Shown: positions 33,801 to 39,314, counted from the first letter of the stretch. The stretch: DNA of 64,000 bases from an uncultured Prevotellaceae bacterium (GCA_900316445.1 ONCZ01000003.1:55410-119409); one strand, 5' to 3'. Translations and numbers: made by a program. The notes: generated by a model from the letters alone, not told the origin.

Positions 33801-36699
33801 TGCGGCTACAGAGACAACACAAGCAACTGAGGGAACAGGTCTCTGTACTGTCACCATCAGCGGTGGTAAGATTGGCCCGGAAACGATGGCGATGCCTAAT
33901 AGCTATGGAAATGTGTTTGGCGCCGGAAGGGGTGAGGTGCACGCCCCGGCTGACTATCCTAACCTGGAAACCTCAGCCTACTTCAATAGAACCGAGGTGA
34001 CCATCAATGGTACGGCCTTTGTGAAAGGCTCTGTCTATGGTGGTGCTGAGAGTGGCCACGTGCTGAAGGATACTTGGGTGAAGATTCAAGGAGGCCAGAT
34101 AGGCTGCGGTAAGAATAGGAATGAGCCTTATAGTGATAATGATTGGAAATCTACATCATTAGATCCTTGCGTCAGCTGGGATTATGAGGAAGACGGATTG
34201 GCCTATGATCCAAATGCCAGTGCTTTGGTTGATGGGGATTGGAAGTATGCCGATAGAACTACTTCTACCGAAGGTGGCGCTGCCGTTGCCACTGATGGTC
34301 ACACCTTCTATGGCAATGTGTTCGGTGGAGGCTCTGGTAACATCCCCTATAAGGATAATAATGGAGTGAGCCAATGGGTTCCTTCGGCTGGACGTGTAGA
34401 GGGTAACACTGTGGTAACAATCACTGGCGGTCATATTTTAACCAACGTCTATGGTGGTAATGAGTGTACCGACGTATTAGGTAGTTGTACCGTCAACATG
34501 AGTGGCGGCACTGTGGGTGTGCCACGCACTAAAGCTGAGATACTGCAGAATCCTGCCCTTGGTTATCTCTTCGGAGCGGGCAAGGGTGACAAGCGTGTAC
34601 TCTTCAATACATGGACGAATGTGGCCAGTACATCAGTGAATGTAACTGGTGGTACGATCTATGGTTCTGTCTATGGCGGCGGAGAGGATGGTCACGTGTT
34701 AGGTGATGCAGTGACCACCATCGACCAGTCTTCAACAGAATACCCAACCGTCATAGGTGTCACAGGGGAGTCGGGTTACGACGGTAATGTATTCGGCGGT
34801 GGCCAAGGCTCTACTTCTGCCCTGACTGCTGGTGTCGTGGGCGGTAACGTCAATCTATACATCAAGGGTGGTCAAATGCTGGGTTCTGTCTATGGCGGTG
34901 GCCGACTGGCTTCTGTGGGTACCTACTTCACTGACCCCAATGATTCTAACTATGGCAGCTTGTGGACGGAAGATCTAGAAAACCATGGTTACATCTCTGT
35001 CAGCTTGACGGGTGGTACTGTCACCCAGAATGTGTTTGGTGGTGGTATGGGTACAACAGATGACAAGTTCGGAACTGCAGCCGGGTTAGGTATTTCGCGT
35101 AACGTCACTGTGGATTTGAACAAAGACGTGGACAATGATGCCAAGGGTTGCGTTGTGGACGGTAGTATATTCGGCTGTAACAATCTGAATACCTCGCCGA
35201 GGGGTACAGTCACAGTGCATATCCATAAAACGCAGAATGCAGAAGCAACAACCATAGCAAACCCCTCAGAAGGTGAAAAGACAGCTAAGGTAAAGGGCCG
35301 TTTCGATGTGAAAGCCGTCTATGGCGGTGGTAATATGGCAGCATACGAACCTGATGCCCTAATAAAGACAGGTACAGATGCGGAGAAAGAAGCATCTAAA
35401 CCTGCAGCTAAAGTGATTATTGATGGTTGTGACCTGACCAGCATCAGGCAGGTGTATGGTGGTGGTAATGCGGCTTCGACGCCGGCAACAGATGTCGAGG
35501 TGAATGGCACCTATGAGATCTTTGAGTTGTTTGGTGGCGGTAATGGTGCTGACAGATTGCCAGACGGTTCTCCTAACCCCGGTGCCAACGTAGGTTATAA
35601 GGATTACCATGAGGTAGAGAATGATCCTCGATTCGCTACCAAGGAAGCAAGGGTAGATGGTGATGCCTTTGCAGAATATCGCTACGGTACGGGTGTAGCA
35701 ACGGTAAACGTCAAGGGTGGAACTATCCACCGCGTGTTTGGCGGATCGAACACCAAGGGTAATGTGCGTAAGACAGCACTGACCCTACTCGAAGAGAGCA
35801 CAGGCTGTCCGTTCTGTGTCGATGAGGCATACGGCGGTGGTAAGAGTGCACCGATGGATGCTGAGGCCCAGTTACACATGGCTTGTATTCCAGGTCTGAA
35901 GGAAGCTTATGGTGGTGCTGAGGCTGCTGATATCCAAGGTGATGTGACACTTACTATCACCAATGGTACATTTAACCGAGTCTTTGGCGGTAATAATATC
36001 AGTGGTACCATCCGTGGCTCTATCACGGTGAATGTCGAGGAGACGGGGTGTAAGCCTATCATCATTGGTGAACTCTATGGTGGTGGCAACCAAGCGGGCT
36101 ATTCAGTACGTGGCTATAAGAAAGTGACCGAGGGAACATCGGAGGTTTGGAAGCCCCGTATGCCTGAAGATGACCTGGAGGCAGATATGAATGGTAATAC
36201 ATTCCATGACCCACAGGTAAATATTAAGTCGTTTACCAGTATAGGTGAGGTCTATGGCGGCGGTTATGGTGAGGGTGCTGTAATGGTGGGTAGCCCGAAA
36301 GTAAGCGTTAACGAGGCTATCGGTACGCCAGGTACCTATCCGACTACGGGTGATGATTTCGACGAGACAGGATTTAAAGGCAAGACATTCACATTTGACG
36401 AGGGTATGGCAACTGAACATACGGTGACTTGTCCTTCGCATGTGAAAGGTAAGATGGGTGCCATTAATAATGTATTTGGTGGAGGTAATGCTGCAAAGGT
36501 TGTAGGTGATACGTATGTCAACATCGGTACGCTTGATAAAGTGATCTTTGAGACGCCCGCTGAAGCTTCTCAAGAAGCCCGTACCAAAACCGTTATGGGG
36601 GCTGATATCCGTGGCAATGTCTATGGTGGTGGTAATGAAGCCGAGGTGACAGGTGGGACGAACGTCACGATCGGTAAGGAGAAGGTGACGACACCGTAA
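18826..36699 (+). CDS. Giant secreted YGGG-repeat protein (5957 aa)
   Basis: No family name recognised. Signal peptide near residues 5-28 ('LFTVALLMMVSLGAMA'); ATG 18838 is an alternative start that removes four residues. Residues 29-140 share a domain with the 460-residue protein at 15661. Two related modules follow (near 165-260 and 465-560, each with 'INN.G', 'FY.T' and 'YVRY'). Residues 690-762 look like a chitobiase C-terminal-type Ig domain ('ASIYYTDDGTPPTSSSTLY'), 764-838 like an MBG/Ig-type domain, and 1515-1632 like GLUG motifs ('GILDGNNQTISGL', 'GGLVGKLDG', 'VGGIVGNN'). From about residue 2419 to the end are YGGG repeats with long internal duplications. It stops abruptly inside a repeat ('GGTNVTIGKEKVTTP') with no T9SS-type C-terminal motif. 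Surface role inferred. Confidence 0.75.
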   Translation: MTQDMKTILTRLFTVALLMMVSLGAMADVKVLFGEKGDDKVKTDGDKIEATYDGGTIVVTQKVVDATKVTVFLTVTPNKGYTMQEKNVIEAYATAPANIGTTRAPLVSEKLTLDCEDFKDETLKRTYTTTIDSKLALWVKSAKFESASKGGSTRATNYKYVIINNKGNKAFNYTIRGDINYTSINKEQLCVHPKAKSVLATNFRFYTTEHAAKADASSGVTGTEGTDYYTEGTTISGIEGVTDNTFYVRYSLKDNPAIDINAEKAYKMQVRDRSNKWYYIVYDGSANKIKMVTAEGTTSSYLWKFDSGDPYDMYILNLQGLADNANGVFTVPNVVNTGDSNGESTLSEIYYRDKITSNYNQSVSGISLQSFILTQGSDKGFNYETGWKSVWSSSFQIIGAYNAIENKPQDTGGTGNTYATPLNMAYYVCANTAGDGKPLQFYRNWRVEDTKSTNVSQIKFTEVKQTYTFHIINNSGAEAVKARTASELNAGATITESMIPDILKSPVATNYTFYPTLADAAEGSNALTRLPYPSQDVYVRYTTNGGSLNLTGGTNYYVLTNGNYLYASSSSAIEIESSITSTDNTRKWIITGNDAYQLILQNAGNSNYVTYNVSSGEAVPTLSASGSKFFLHQSTNGKYELVAVTTNDFSTTDYYTLGVANNTLKLYSKTNYPLGNDAVQTFFSDHDFCAKPVISFDNSNNQITIDCATAGASIYYTDDGTPPTSSSTLYTGAFTVSDGTTIKAIATKAESDDSEVASLTIVLTPTITLEGMPCTYDGTAKEPVSSVKVGETIIDPSEYTVSYSNNINVGSTATVTITDNEGGDYYVAGDITFTIDPLSIGSGTTPATGISIDVSMSGSNYVVTVKHGNTTLTEGTDYSWEGGPEVTVTGMGNYTGTAKALYVPVTPGYYALHQNGKGYLKVSGAGVNLENDGTFQSGNLFDKGNCIWYMTPEGYLQNEYFYLNAANNNTLYLSVNPVTRWRSEDVTGENTYGKKHLKINNGTEDLYLCNDNNSITLKNNPSAYYSACPVDVEEVENSWAGPTAENLTVQSPQLVTYLRAYFTQKIKYTFHNDAGAEVKSTDGKHERRVYATIAYKEGGNNKGTDWDIDESGILYNKKASGDVEFTATYNILPADPVALSAHSTAATKDIKYKVTQKPLAPTAGTDYLLYSISGGDSYRYPYDDGVTDGGPVKPDGKGGTGNTSVLTDPDTNKNLQISWKITVDAEGFYTFQNSSTNKYLYYDDTPHASSDYGTLSVSANPSGNSAKFRLYKAANDANYGTCYYIIPYSKIFAVYKSDGLANGLYTALNIKDYRGENPVISLSKPSTNSTWRIYKYEAEYRVRTDFVISGNSFTSETGNQIFNSEGWYGKYIKDSPKTGDGQRGLVIQGTYDTNVEYAWTVEDLSDYSYVGAEGIHTFTGTGDAGKTLTLNVNSLPVSSTSGVIKLKITGSTGSSSNVRSGEKTFAFTILGDGTVTLTDIKSLALITESNGAYRLVGGEGSNFAYSATNKPGVTSFSGILDGNNQTISGLSAPLFDNMSNGTVRNVNLSGVSISSHSGPTGAIAGTADGGSRIYNVGILDGEVGSSDDVCGGLVGKLDGSARVINCFSYAKITGGTNVGGIVGNNTYASKSNDARTMVMNCMFYGDITGGSSKAPIYNGEIITNRSDQNGVGNFNYFWAGASYVIDAYNCALAAETRFLNRFEFYRHLLNSNRALAAWWATGDYNNKDEMMKWVMEPSQIGSDTTPYPILKAPDRYPSVVNIDVNHSETYKGQDLTVGDKLGTLTVNIQMGSNGDGDTHPVGAEIIEAKKQLTLHVFDKDPTHFNFNYYKVQLPYYNDVGTNNYRKDAGGVSRVVTGWKIVDISGGTHSFSTGSDATASVSTKEETKGDITLTTPYNFADRKSTQKDLYGEGGSNRIFNQGAYFDVPEGVTSITIEPYWAKCVYVADAYPDVVYDQTMTTASDVTTVGTINGNARYTNGQSYPINNESQVVYTSMSNAAGQMPTSGKVYDNAIVLVGNVHSLGLSNETDSKEYTIMSIDLDKDNEPDYSYILRFNDRKRVHPVRVDFLNVIGLGMAQKSTGGQGTYNLGIMQPLGWFECTNTGLFRVTQFEYDRNPRKSAPMILHGGVIEQWVTVAETSGNVTEANAVDYYHVGSNVWFKEFHIGAHQDRQQIISPHPPISVTGGDYDAFYLTGMYNTPNSNYEDNAECYINGGRFGKMAGTGMQGLGKAGGAGVTGGPAETGNIIWQIDNADIDEFYAGGINAAHIATGNIYTVITNSRVDQFCGGPKFGNMNSDKKVVTNATNCTFRTFFGAGYGGNSYNREYPTNKYNDYNYSWNSWLASVYKNEFKSNFKGVSTRIDYQFIPKSDNTLNVARLFVDYVSFSLATTHDVTSKLTDCTITTSPLGRLKLFAQCLGNFYGGGSLGKVTGDVKSTLTNCTVEGNVFGGGYSATLPTVDVMANSFQRVPSYNTNTGAYTEAILPTTEPYTWEHRDVVNTTETAIDTGKKILYTQEDLTGLGAVTGNVTLTIDGNTTLTDGKVMSVTKSVYGGGEESNVEGNTQVNITGGTITQNVFGGGKGEADEFLCSKAMVGRNDDGRCEDPGSDTNKDKGTKVTISNGTVNGNVYGGGEVGRVEWNTQVTIGNTSGEGTPIINGNVFGAGKGKETHGYAALVRGNSSVTIQGNAKVRENVYGGGEQATVGRYWVKNVPTTLCENDENEKVIPTPPGDLPDEMPYKTRRGGKSTVIVQGSAQIGPDDGATSTAGHVFGAGKGVTPTYVHEGDKANWSKRMVDYNSDKHTGEPGTTWDYYPDDHNYVWEYFATEAKYLEFLQTLALVTGTEVTISGATVKGNVYGGSESGFVQDDTDVKIQSGTIGTADSYGYVFGGGKGLPQFSEAGLVKGNASVEVSDGTIQRNVYGGGELGHVGTFTETDDGRYIKKKDINGVDMNTGLCTVSVTGGKIGPDNNSDQEIGNVFGAGKGKDDTFKCEKAMTMETSVSVCGGTVNGNVYGGGEVGRVEYDTEVTIGRKSNETAGSGTGKPIINGSVFGAGRGVATHGYSALVRGNTRVDVEGAAGAMVKGDVFGGGEIASVGRYGLNAENMPNILLGGGGCVVNVQGSVVITGNVFGAGQGVDPSTFNKTGSDKTKLSRRMTVYTNSSEFKDDHTTETGTWELYDGSVTPNIIWEYYQNEGAYSDYLQTLALATAPNVTIDGNAKVKGSVFGGGELGLTKGSVTVTIQNGTIGTLDTSGNPVVGTGDVYGGGSLANTNTTHYVGLKNADESPKYAEEEVDGKTIKYIETKEVHPTTIVRLIGGEVYGDAYGGGLGRLASDDVSAVQAVVVGDVLVDLNGETTVTTGEDGGRSWTDNTGATNSGTTITGKGCIVNRIFGCNNLNGTPQKNVTVHVYATQNKKKSTVAEKYRLENESLDKLNITETTIETDDAYKTRLKAILADKIEFAEELGLTVSDDDKSLSTSSSATADALKTAITNVTTEINTKTTDEINGIRYDVEAVYGGGNVAAYVPVYNTTTGATEFKTQVLIEGCDYTSIETVYGGGNAAAVPETNVDIKGAYEIGYLFGGGNGKDDIAPGVENPGADVGTLDHGTTTYGTGNANTLMEAGLIHEVYGGSNTKGIIKGAINQITAPKDPEDEDFCCELEVDKIVGAGKYADIDGDVNMTLSCQPSSKVPLLFAGADEANVNGNITLTITNGNFGKVFGGNNLGGAVKGKITVNVKETGCQPIKIDELYLGGNEAAYSVFGYYESNETHEVTGKKILKPRTAEMHAITDPTAEGYKAPVTNPTTDATHTFPYAQPELNIISCTYIGKVFGGGLGAPATMYANPSVNVNMVQGNHAATAVPAMMEELHLNVTKTAPNPHNLGIIGDVFGGGNAADIEGNTTVNIAVEYVVKQVNVGASVTGYYTRSGAGTTADPFVYTPATGTAVKGKTYYEKKDAQGSAYIIGSVFGGGNAADVLGNTNVTMSDGYVFNGIFGGGYAGNVGTFTRSTDAQYTNVFGHTAHEGVCIGKPISCAEGTGKCTVLVNGGQIGPISVATEGMNRPKAQGGPVPEGWVWGAGQGLVEDPATHPDTHFKSYVGSTDVTIGGTAFVLESVIGGGEFGRVLYDTKVTITGNCQIGVGEGMVDDDGKPIRYTDDQFVNPLTTTITSGENGNALAECSHFPYGEDTNNDGIKDKFLPYDLYYDKYLAKNSSLATSDLGPASTASPSDGKTWIGCVFAGGSGYMPYEKDDGSGYDWCSSAGLVEGNTNLTISGGHILTNVYGGNEVTNVKGTCKVTMTGGTIGVPRTVQQIIDHPLTCYLFGAGKGDPRPHFNTETNVKDVEIDISGGIIYGSVFGGGEDGHVQRNVTMTIGKDDHTGPIIGTWGTTYVDGNIFGGGRGFAGDAYTAGNVAGCVDLDIKGGNILGSIYGGGRLGSVGYGLYPSTEDDTKYGAMRPDNTGDDEATIPGFKRGYVDVEISGGTIGNDYEYIIPSADNTPTGLTFDNIASWTDANWKTWKTHNNIPLTEFDKVTESDKVTYRLKHTKGGNVFAGGMGRLYQLDGKTPISAVNWWKVGCVKQTKLTVKGGIIKSNVYGGGELGAVKPYVNGTVVQGGTTEVIVQNDNTQIGTEVQDGDNVIQYTFGSVYGGGYGSTIENLNGTDDPNTENDNPKFVAGLVHGNTKIDMQGGKVLASIYGGGEVASVNGSADVAVSGGIVGKDKVGTKQFGGPTMGNVYGGGSGHPNIVRCGRILKNTKITISGDDTKIYHNVYGGGAYGTVGEFNYKTDPNDHKVTGVESLKTANTGKAEIIITGGTIGVDGNENGMVFGSSRGDVNRPGERDDHTAWVYDADVTIGETNGSTNTPLIKGSVYGSGENGHTFHNTYVKVHSGTIGIDDENDNGYTITGSSGIVYKGAAYPYRGNVYGGGCGTDTYKVADKKYFNPLAGIVLGNAKVEMDGGHVVRTIYGGGAMGSVGTFTYDNDANNDIPDGKPISCLEGTAATETTQATEGTGLCTVTISGGKIGPETMAMPNSYGNVFGAGRGEVHAPADYPNLETSAYFNRTEVTINGTAFVKGSVYGGAESGHVLKDTWVKIQGGQIGCGKNRNEPYSDNDWKSTSLDPCVSWDYEEDGLAYDPNASALVDGDWKYADRTTSTEGGAAVATDGHTFYGNVFGGGSGNIPYKDNNGVSQWVPSAGRVEGNTVVTITGGHILTNVYGGNECTDVLGSCTVNMSGGTVGVPRTKAEILQNPALGYLFGAGKGDKRVLFNTWTNVASTSVNVTGGTIYGSVYGGGEDGHVLGDAVTTIDQSSTEYPTVIGVTGESGYDGNVFGGGQGSTSALTAGVVGGNVNLYIKGGQMLGSVYGGGRLASVGTYFTDPNDSNYGSLWTEDLENHGYISVSLTGGTVTQNVFGGGMGTTDDKFGTAAGLGISRNVTVDLNKDVDNDAKGCVVDGSIFGCNNLNTSPRGTVTVHIHKTQNAEATTIANPSEGEKTAKVKGRFDVKAVYGGGNMAAYEPDALIKTGTDAEKEASKPAAKVIIDGCDLTSIRQVYGGGNAASTPATDVEVNGTYEIFELFGGGNGADRLPDGSPNPGANVGYKDYHEVENDPRFATKEARVDGDAFAEYRYGTGVATVNVKGGTIHRVFGGSNTKGNVRKTALTLLEESTGCPFCVDEAYGGGKSAPMDAEAQLHMACIPGLKEAYGGAEAADIQGDVTLTITNGTFNRVFGGNNISGTIRGSITVNVEETGCKPIIIGELYGGGNQAGYSVRGYKKVTEGTSEVWKPRMPEDDLEADMNGNTFHDPQVNIKSFTSIGEVYGGGYGEGAVMVGSPKVSVNEAIGTPGTYPTTGDDFDETGFKGKTFTFDEGMATEHTVTCPSHVKGKMGAINNVFGGGNAAKVVGDTYVNIGTLDKVIFETPAEASQEARTKTVMGADIRGNVYGGGNEAEVTGGTNVTIGKEKVTTP
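26079..36690 (+). repeat. Protein-coding YGGG repeat region of the second giant gene
   Basis: About 3.5 kb-worth of distinct repeat blocks recur with variation over 10.6 kb. Typical unit: 'GNVYGGGEVGRV', then 'TEVTI', then 'GKPIINGSVFGAG'. Longer blocks recur, for example 28984-30170 with 35164-36170 and 31620-31900 with 34410-34700. Confidence 0.85.
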
Positions 36700-36717
36700 C
36701 CGTTGTGAAAAGAGCCT

Positions 36718-38331
36718 ATGGTAGAAGCGCCGAATTTCGAATACAAGTACGACCTGGCGTACCAGAAGTCGTTTGCTGCAAGACTCAGTTTTAGGATTAT
36801 GGGGATTGCGGCAGGCGTCTTCCTGGCGGCCGTCGCCTTGTTCTTCTATTTCACGGGCGACACCATGACCTTGCCACTGACACATGAGATCGTGAAATAC
36901 GGATCCATCGTGTTCGTCGTCGGTCTCGTGTCGTTGTTTGTCTTCTGCACATGGGCGATCTATCAGATGTCGCGTCCATTGAGACAGTTCTCGGAATCGG
37001 CGGTAAGTATCGCCGAGGGTAATCTCGACACGCCGTTGCCTGAGATACACTCGGAGGACGAACTGTTGCAGCTGCGCAAGGCCTTCGGGTATATGCAGAC
37101 GTCACTGAAACAGTATATCGAGGATCTGAAAGTGACGACGGCAGGCAAAGAACGTCTGCAGAGTGAACTGGTGATTGCCCACGACATCCAGATGGGGATG
37201 ATCCCCACCATCTTCCCGGAGCGTGACGACCTCGATCTCTTTGCCACGATGACGCCCGCCAAGGAGGTGGGTGGCGATCTCTACGATTTCATCATCGAGG
37301 GTGACGAGCTGTTCTTCATCATCGGCGACGTGGCAGGAAAGGGCGTGCCGGCGTCGCTCTATATGGCCGTGACCCGGACACTGTTCCGGAATCTGGCAGG
37401 TAACTATCAGAGTCCGGCCAACATCGTGAGGGAGATGAATCATGCCATCGCCTCGACCAATGACTCGATGGTGTTCGTGACCATCTTTGTCGGGGTGCTC
37501 GACCTCCGTACTAACTACCTGACATACTGCAATGCGGCTCACAATGCGCCTGTGTTGTTGACAAACGACGGCAAGTGTCAGCTGCTGGAGGTGGAGACGA
37601 ACGTGCCCATAGGCATCGAAGACCACTTCCGCTATGAGGAACAGCAGATAGCCTTCCCCGAGGACACGGCGCTGCTGCTCTATACCGACGGTCTGACGGA
37701 AGCCATGTATTTCGCGTCTGACGGTAGTCGGAAGCTCTTCGGGGAGGACCGGGTTCTGCACGATGTGGAGAAGAACAAAAACGCCTCGGCCATTGAGGTG
37801 ATAGACTATCTGAAGCAGCACGTGACCGTGTTTGCCGATGGCAAGGAACAGAGTGACGATATGACGCTGTTGTTCCTAAGGCATGGTACAACCTCAAGGG
37901 ATGTCGCCACGGCTCCGCGTCGCATCATCATGAAGAACGAGATGACGGAGGTGAGTCGTATGAGGGGATTCTTCTTCTCGGTATGCCGGGAGCACGGCAT
38001 CGACGAAGAGAACGCCAAAACCCTGAACCTCGCCATTGAAGAGTGGGTGGCCAATGTCATCAACTACGCCTATCCGAAGGGTATCCGCGGTCATGTGGAA
38101 CTGACGGCGAAGGTGGAGGACGGGCTGATGACGCTGGTGATCAAAGACCACGGGGCTCCCTTCGATCCGACGGAGCATGAGGATGCCGACGTGGAGGCGG
38201 AGCTTCAGGACAGACCCATTGGCGGACTGGGTATCTATCTGGTGAAGAGCATCATGGATTCGATGACCTACGAGCGTTCTGTCGACGGTTATAATATACT
38301 GACACTGACAAAAAACATTTCAGAACTATGA
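36718..38331 (+). CDS. Membrane SpoIIE/RsbU-type serine phosphatase with HATPase domain
   Basis: A 537-residue membrane signalling protein. Two transmembrane helices (about 26-48 and 60-84) flank a tiny loop and are followed by a HAMP-like segment ('MSRPLRQFSESAVSIAEGNL'), a short coiled coil, then a PP2C/SpoIIE phosphatase domain about 145-390 with metal-binding acids in 'EVGGDLYDF', 'GDVAGKGVPA', 'LYTDGLTEA' and 'SDDMTLLFL'. Residues about 400-535 form an RsbW-like ATPase domain ('NLAIEEWVANVINYAYP', 'DHGAPFDP', 'GGLGIYLVKSIMD'). It both dephosphorylates and possibly phosphorylates or binds a STAS partner, encoded next with a 4-nt overlap. The gene starts 18 bp after the second giant gene, suggesting co-transcription. 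No sigma-B exists in Bacteroidetes, so the output is unknown. Confidence 0.85.
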   Translation: MVEAPNFEYKYDLAYQKSFAARLSFRIMGIAAGVFLAAVALFFYFTGDTMTLPLTHEIVKYGSIVFVVGLVSLFVFCTWAIYQMSRPLRQFSESAVSIAEGNLDTPLPEIHSEDELLQLRKAFGYMQTSLKQYIEDLKVTTAGKERLQSELVIAHDIQMGMIPTIFPERDDLDLFATMTPAKEVGGDLYDFIIEGDELFFIIGDVAGKGVPASLYMAVTRTLFRNLAGNYQSPANIVREMNHAIASTNDSMVFVTIFVGVLDLRTNYLTYCNAAHNAPVLLTNDGKCQLLEVETNVPIGIEDHFRYEEQQIAFPEDTALLLYTDGLTEAMYFASDGSRKLFGEDRVLHDVEKNKNASAIEVIDYLKQHVTVFADGKEQSDDMTLLFLRHGTTSRDVATAPRRIIMKNEMTEVSRMRGFFFSVCREHGIDEENAKTLNLAIEEWVANVINYAYPKGIRGHVELTAKVEDGLMTLVIKDHGAPFDPTEHEDADVEAELQDRPIGGLGIYLVKSIMDSMTYERSVDGYNILTLTKNISEL

Positions 38332-38630
38332 ATATAGAGATTAAAGAACAAAACGGATCTTATGTCGGAAACCTTTATGGTTGGATCGACACTGCCGAGG
38401 CCTCACAATTCTTAGAGGACCTGAAACCACTGATGGCCAACGCCAACAAGAGTATTGAACTCAACTGTCAGAAGCTGGAGTATATCTGCAGCCTCGGACT
38501 GCGTGGAATGCTGGCACTGAATAAGGAGTGTGCGACCAAGGGTGGGTCACTGGTTGTGACCCACGTTGAGGGTGAAGTGCTGAAGATCTTCACACTAACG
38601 GGCTTTTTCAGACTGTTTGACGTCCGATAG
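38328..38630 (+). CDS. STAS-domain anti-sigma-factor antagonist-like protein
   Basis: A 100-residue single STAS domain. 'ELNCQKLEYICSLGLRGML' matches the phosphorylatable region of SpoIIAA/RsbV proteins, where a Ser or Thr lies after a conserved Asp; here the sequence is 'YICSLGLRGML', so Ser in 'CSLGLR' is the candidate site. The end 'LTGFFRLFDVR' matches the C-terminal helix of the family ('...G..klf.i'). The start codon overlaps the stop of the phosphatase gene by 4 nt (ATGA), so the two are co-translated partners. The last 36 nt overlap the 3' end of the minus-strand folA gene. Confidence 0.85.
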   Translation: MNIEIKEQNGSYVGNLYGWIDTAEASQFLEDLKPLMANANKSIELNCQKLEYICSLGLRGMLALNKECATKGGSLVVTHVEGEVLKIFTLTGFFRLFDVR

Positions 38631-39200
38631 CCGGCTGTAATCGACGAAGGAGTAGGGGAAGGCGTGACGATCATCGACGGGATGATCTTCACGGTTTTCT
38701 TCTTGCCAGTCGTCTTCATAGGGCGGGAAGAAGGTGTCGGCCTCGGCTGGGGTGTCGTCGATCTCCGTGAGGCAGAGACGGTCGGCGAGGGGCAGGGCCT
38801 GACGATAGACCGAGGCACCACCGATGATGTAAATGTCTTCGTCGGGGGTGCAGTGCTCCAAAGCAGCTTCGAGGGAAGGATAGACATCGCAACCGGGATA
38901 GAGGGCGTTCTTGCGTCCCTCCGGTAGGAAGCGTCCTTCGGCCGAGCGCAGACCACCCCGTCCTTCGGACACCCCTCCTAACTCAGGAGGGGAAACAAAG
39001 GCGCTGCGGCTAAGCACGATGTTACGACGGTTGGGGAGGGCGCCCTTGGGAAGGGAGAGGAAGGTGTTGCGACCCATGATGATCGTGTGGCCCGTGGTGA
39101 GCGCCTTGAAGCGCTTCAGGTCATTCGGAAGCCAGTAAATCAGTTTGTTCTTAAAACCGATTGCTCTATTCCGAGCTACCGCTGCAATAATCGAAATCAT
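38595..39200 (-). CDS. folA: Dihydrofolate reductase with a repeat-encoded insertion
   Basis: Reduces dihydrofolate to tetrahydrofolate with NADPH; partner of the thyA gene located upstream on the same strand. Family hallmarks: 'ISIIAAVARNRAIGFKNKL', 'WLPNDLKRFKALTTG' with the catalytic acidic residue in 'PNDLKRFK', 'TIIMGRNTFLSL', 'RRNIVLSR', and the NADPH-binding 'IYIIGGASVYRQAL'. At 201 residues it is longer than the usual 160-170 because residues about 66-97, after 'NIVLSR', contain extra sequence; part of it ('PPELGGVSEGRGG') is encoded by a dispersed palindromic repeat. The insertion lies in a loop before 'VYPSLEAAL', so the fold can survive. The 3' end overlaps the STAS gene by 36 nt. 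Confidence 0.93.
   Translation of the reverse strand: MISIIAAVARNRAIGFKNKLIYWLPNDLKRFKALTTGHTIIMGRNTFLSLPKGALPNRRNIVLSRSAFVSPPELGGVSEGRGGLRSAEGRFLPEGRKNALYPGCDVYPSLEAALEHCTPDEDIYIIGGASVYRQALPLADRLCLTEIDDTPAEADTFFPPYEDDWQEENREDHPVDDRHAFPYSFVDYSRLSDVKQSEKAR
38949..38992. repeat. CCCCTCCT palindrome element inside folA
   Basis: CAGACCACCCC (38949-38959) is followed by the hairpin 38972-38992 (arms CCCCTCCT and AGGAGGGG). The same pair of words occurs in the P-type ATPase gene and after the export operon. Confidence 0.8.
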
Positions 39201-39215
39201 ATTTTATTTTTTAAG

Positions 39216-39314
39216 GAAACGAATATGAATAATGTGAATAATTTGTCCCACTAATAAGAATAATTATTATATTAATTCGTGAACAAAATTATGCATATTA
39301 TTCAAATTTGTTTC
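39216..39314. repeat. AT-rich imperfect hairpin between thyA and folA
   Basis: Left arm 39216-39245 (starts GAAACGAATATGAATAATG) pairs imperfectly with 39284-39314 (ends AAATTTGTTTC). A second copy of the right-arm end lies at 39322-39339. The arms contain GAATAAT-type units of 8-9 nt. The rest of the 167-bp gap shows no gene. Confidence 0.6.
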
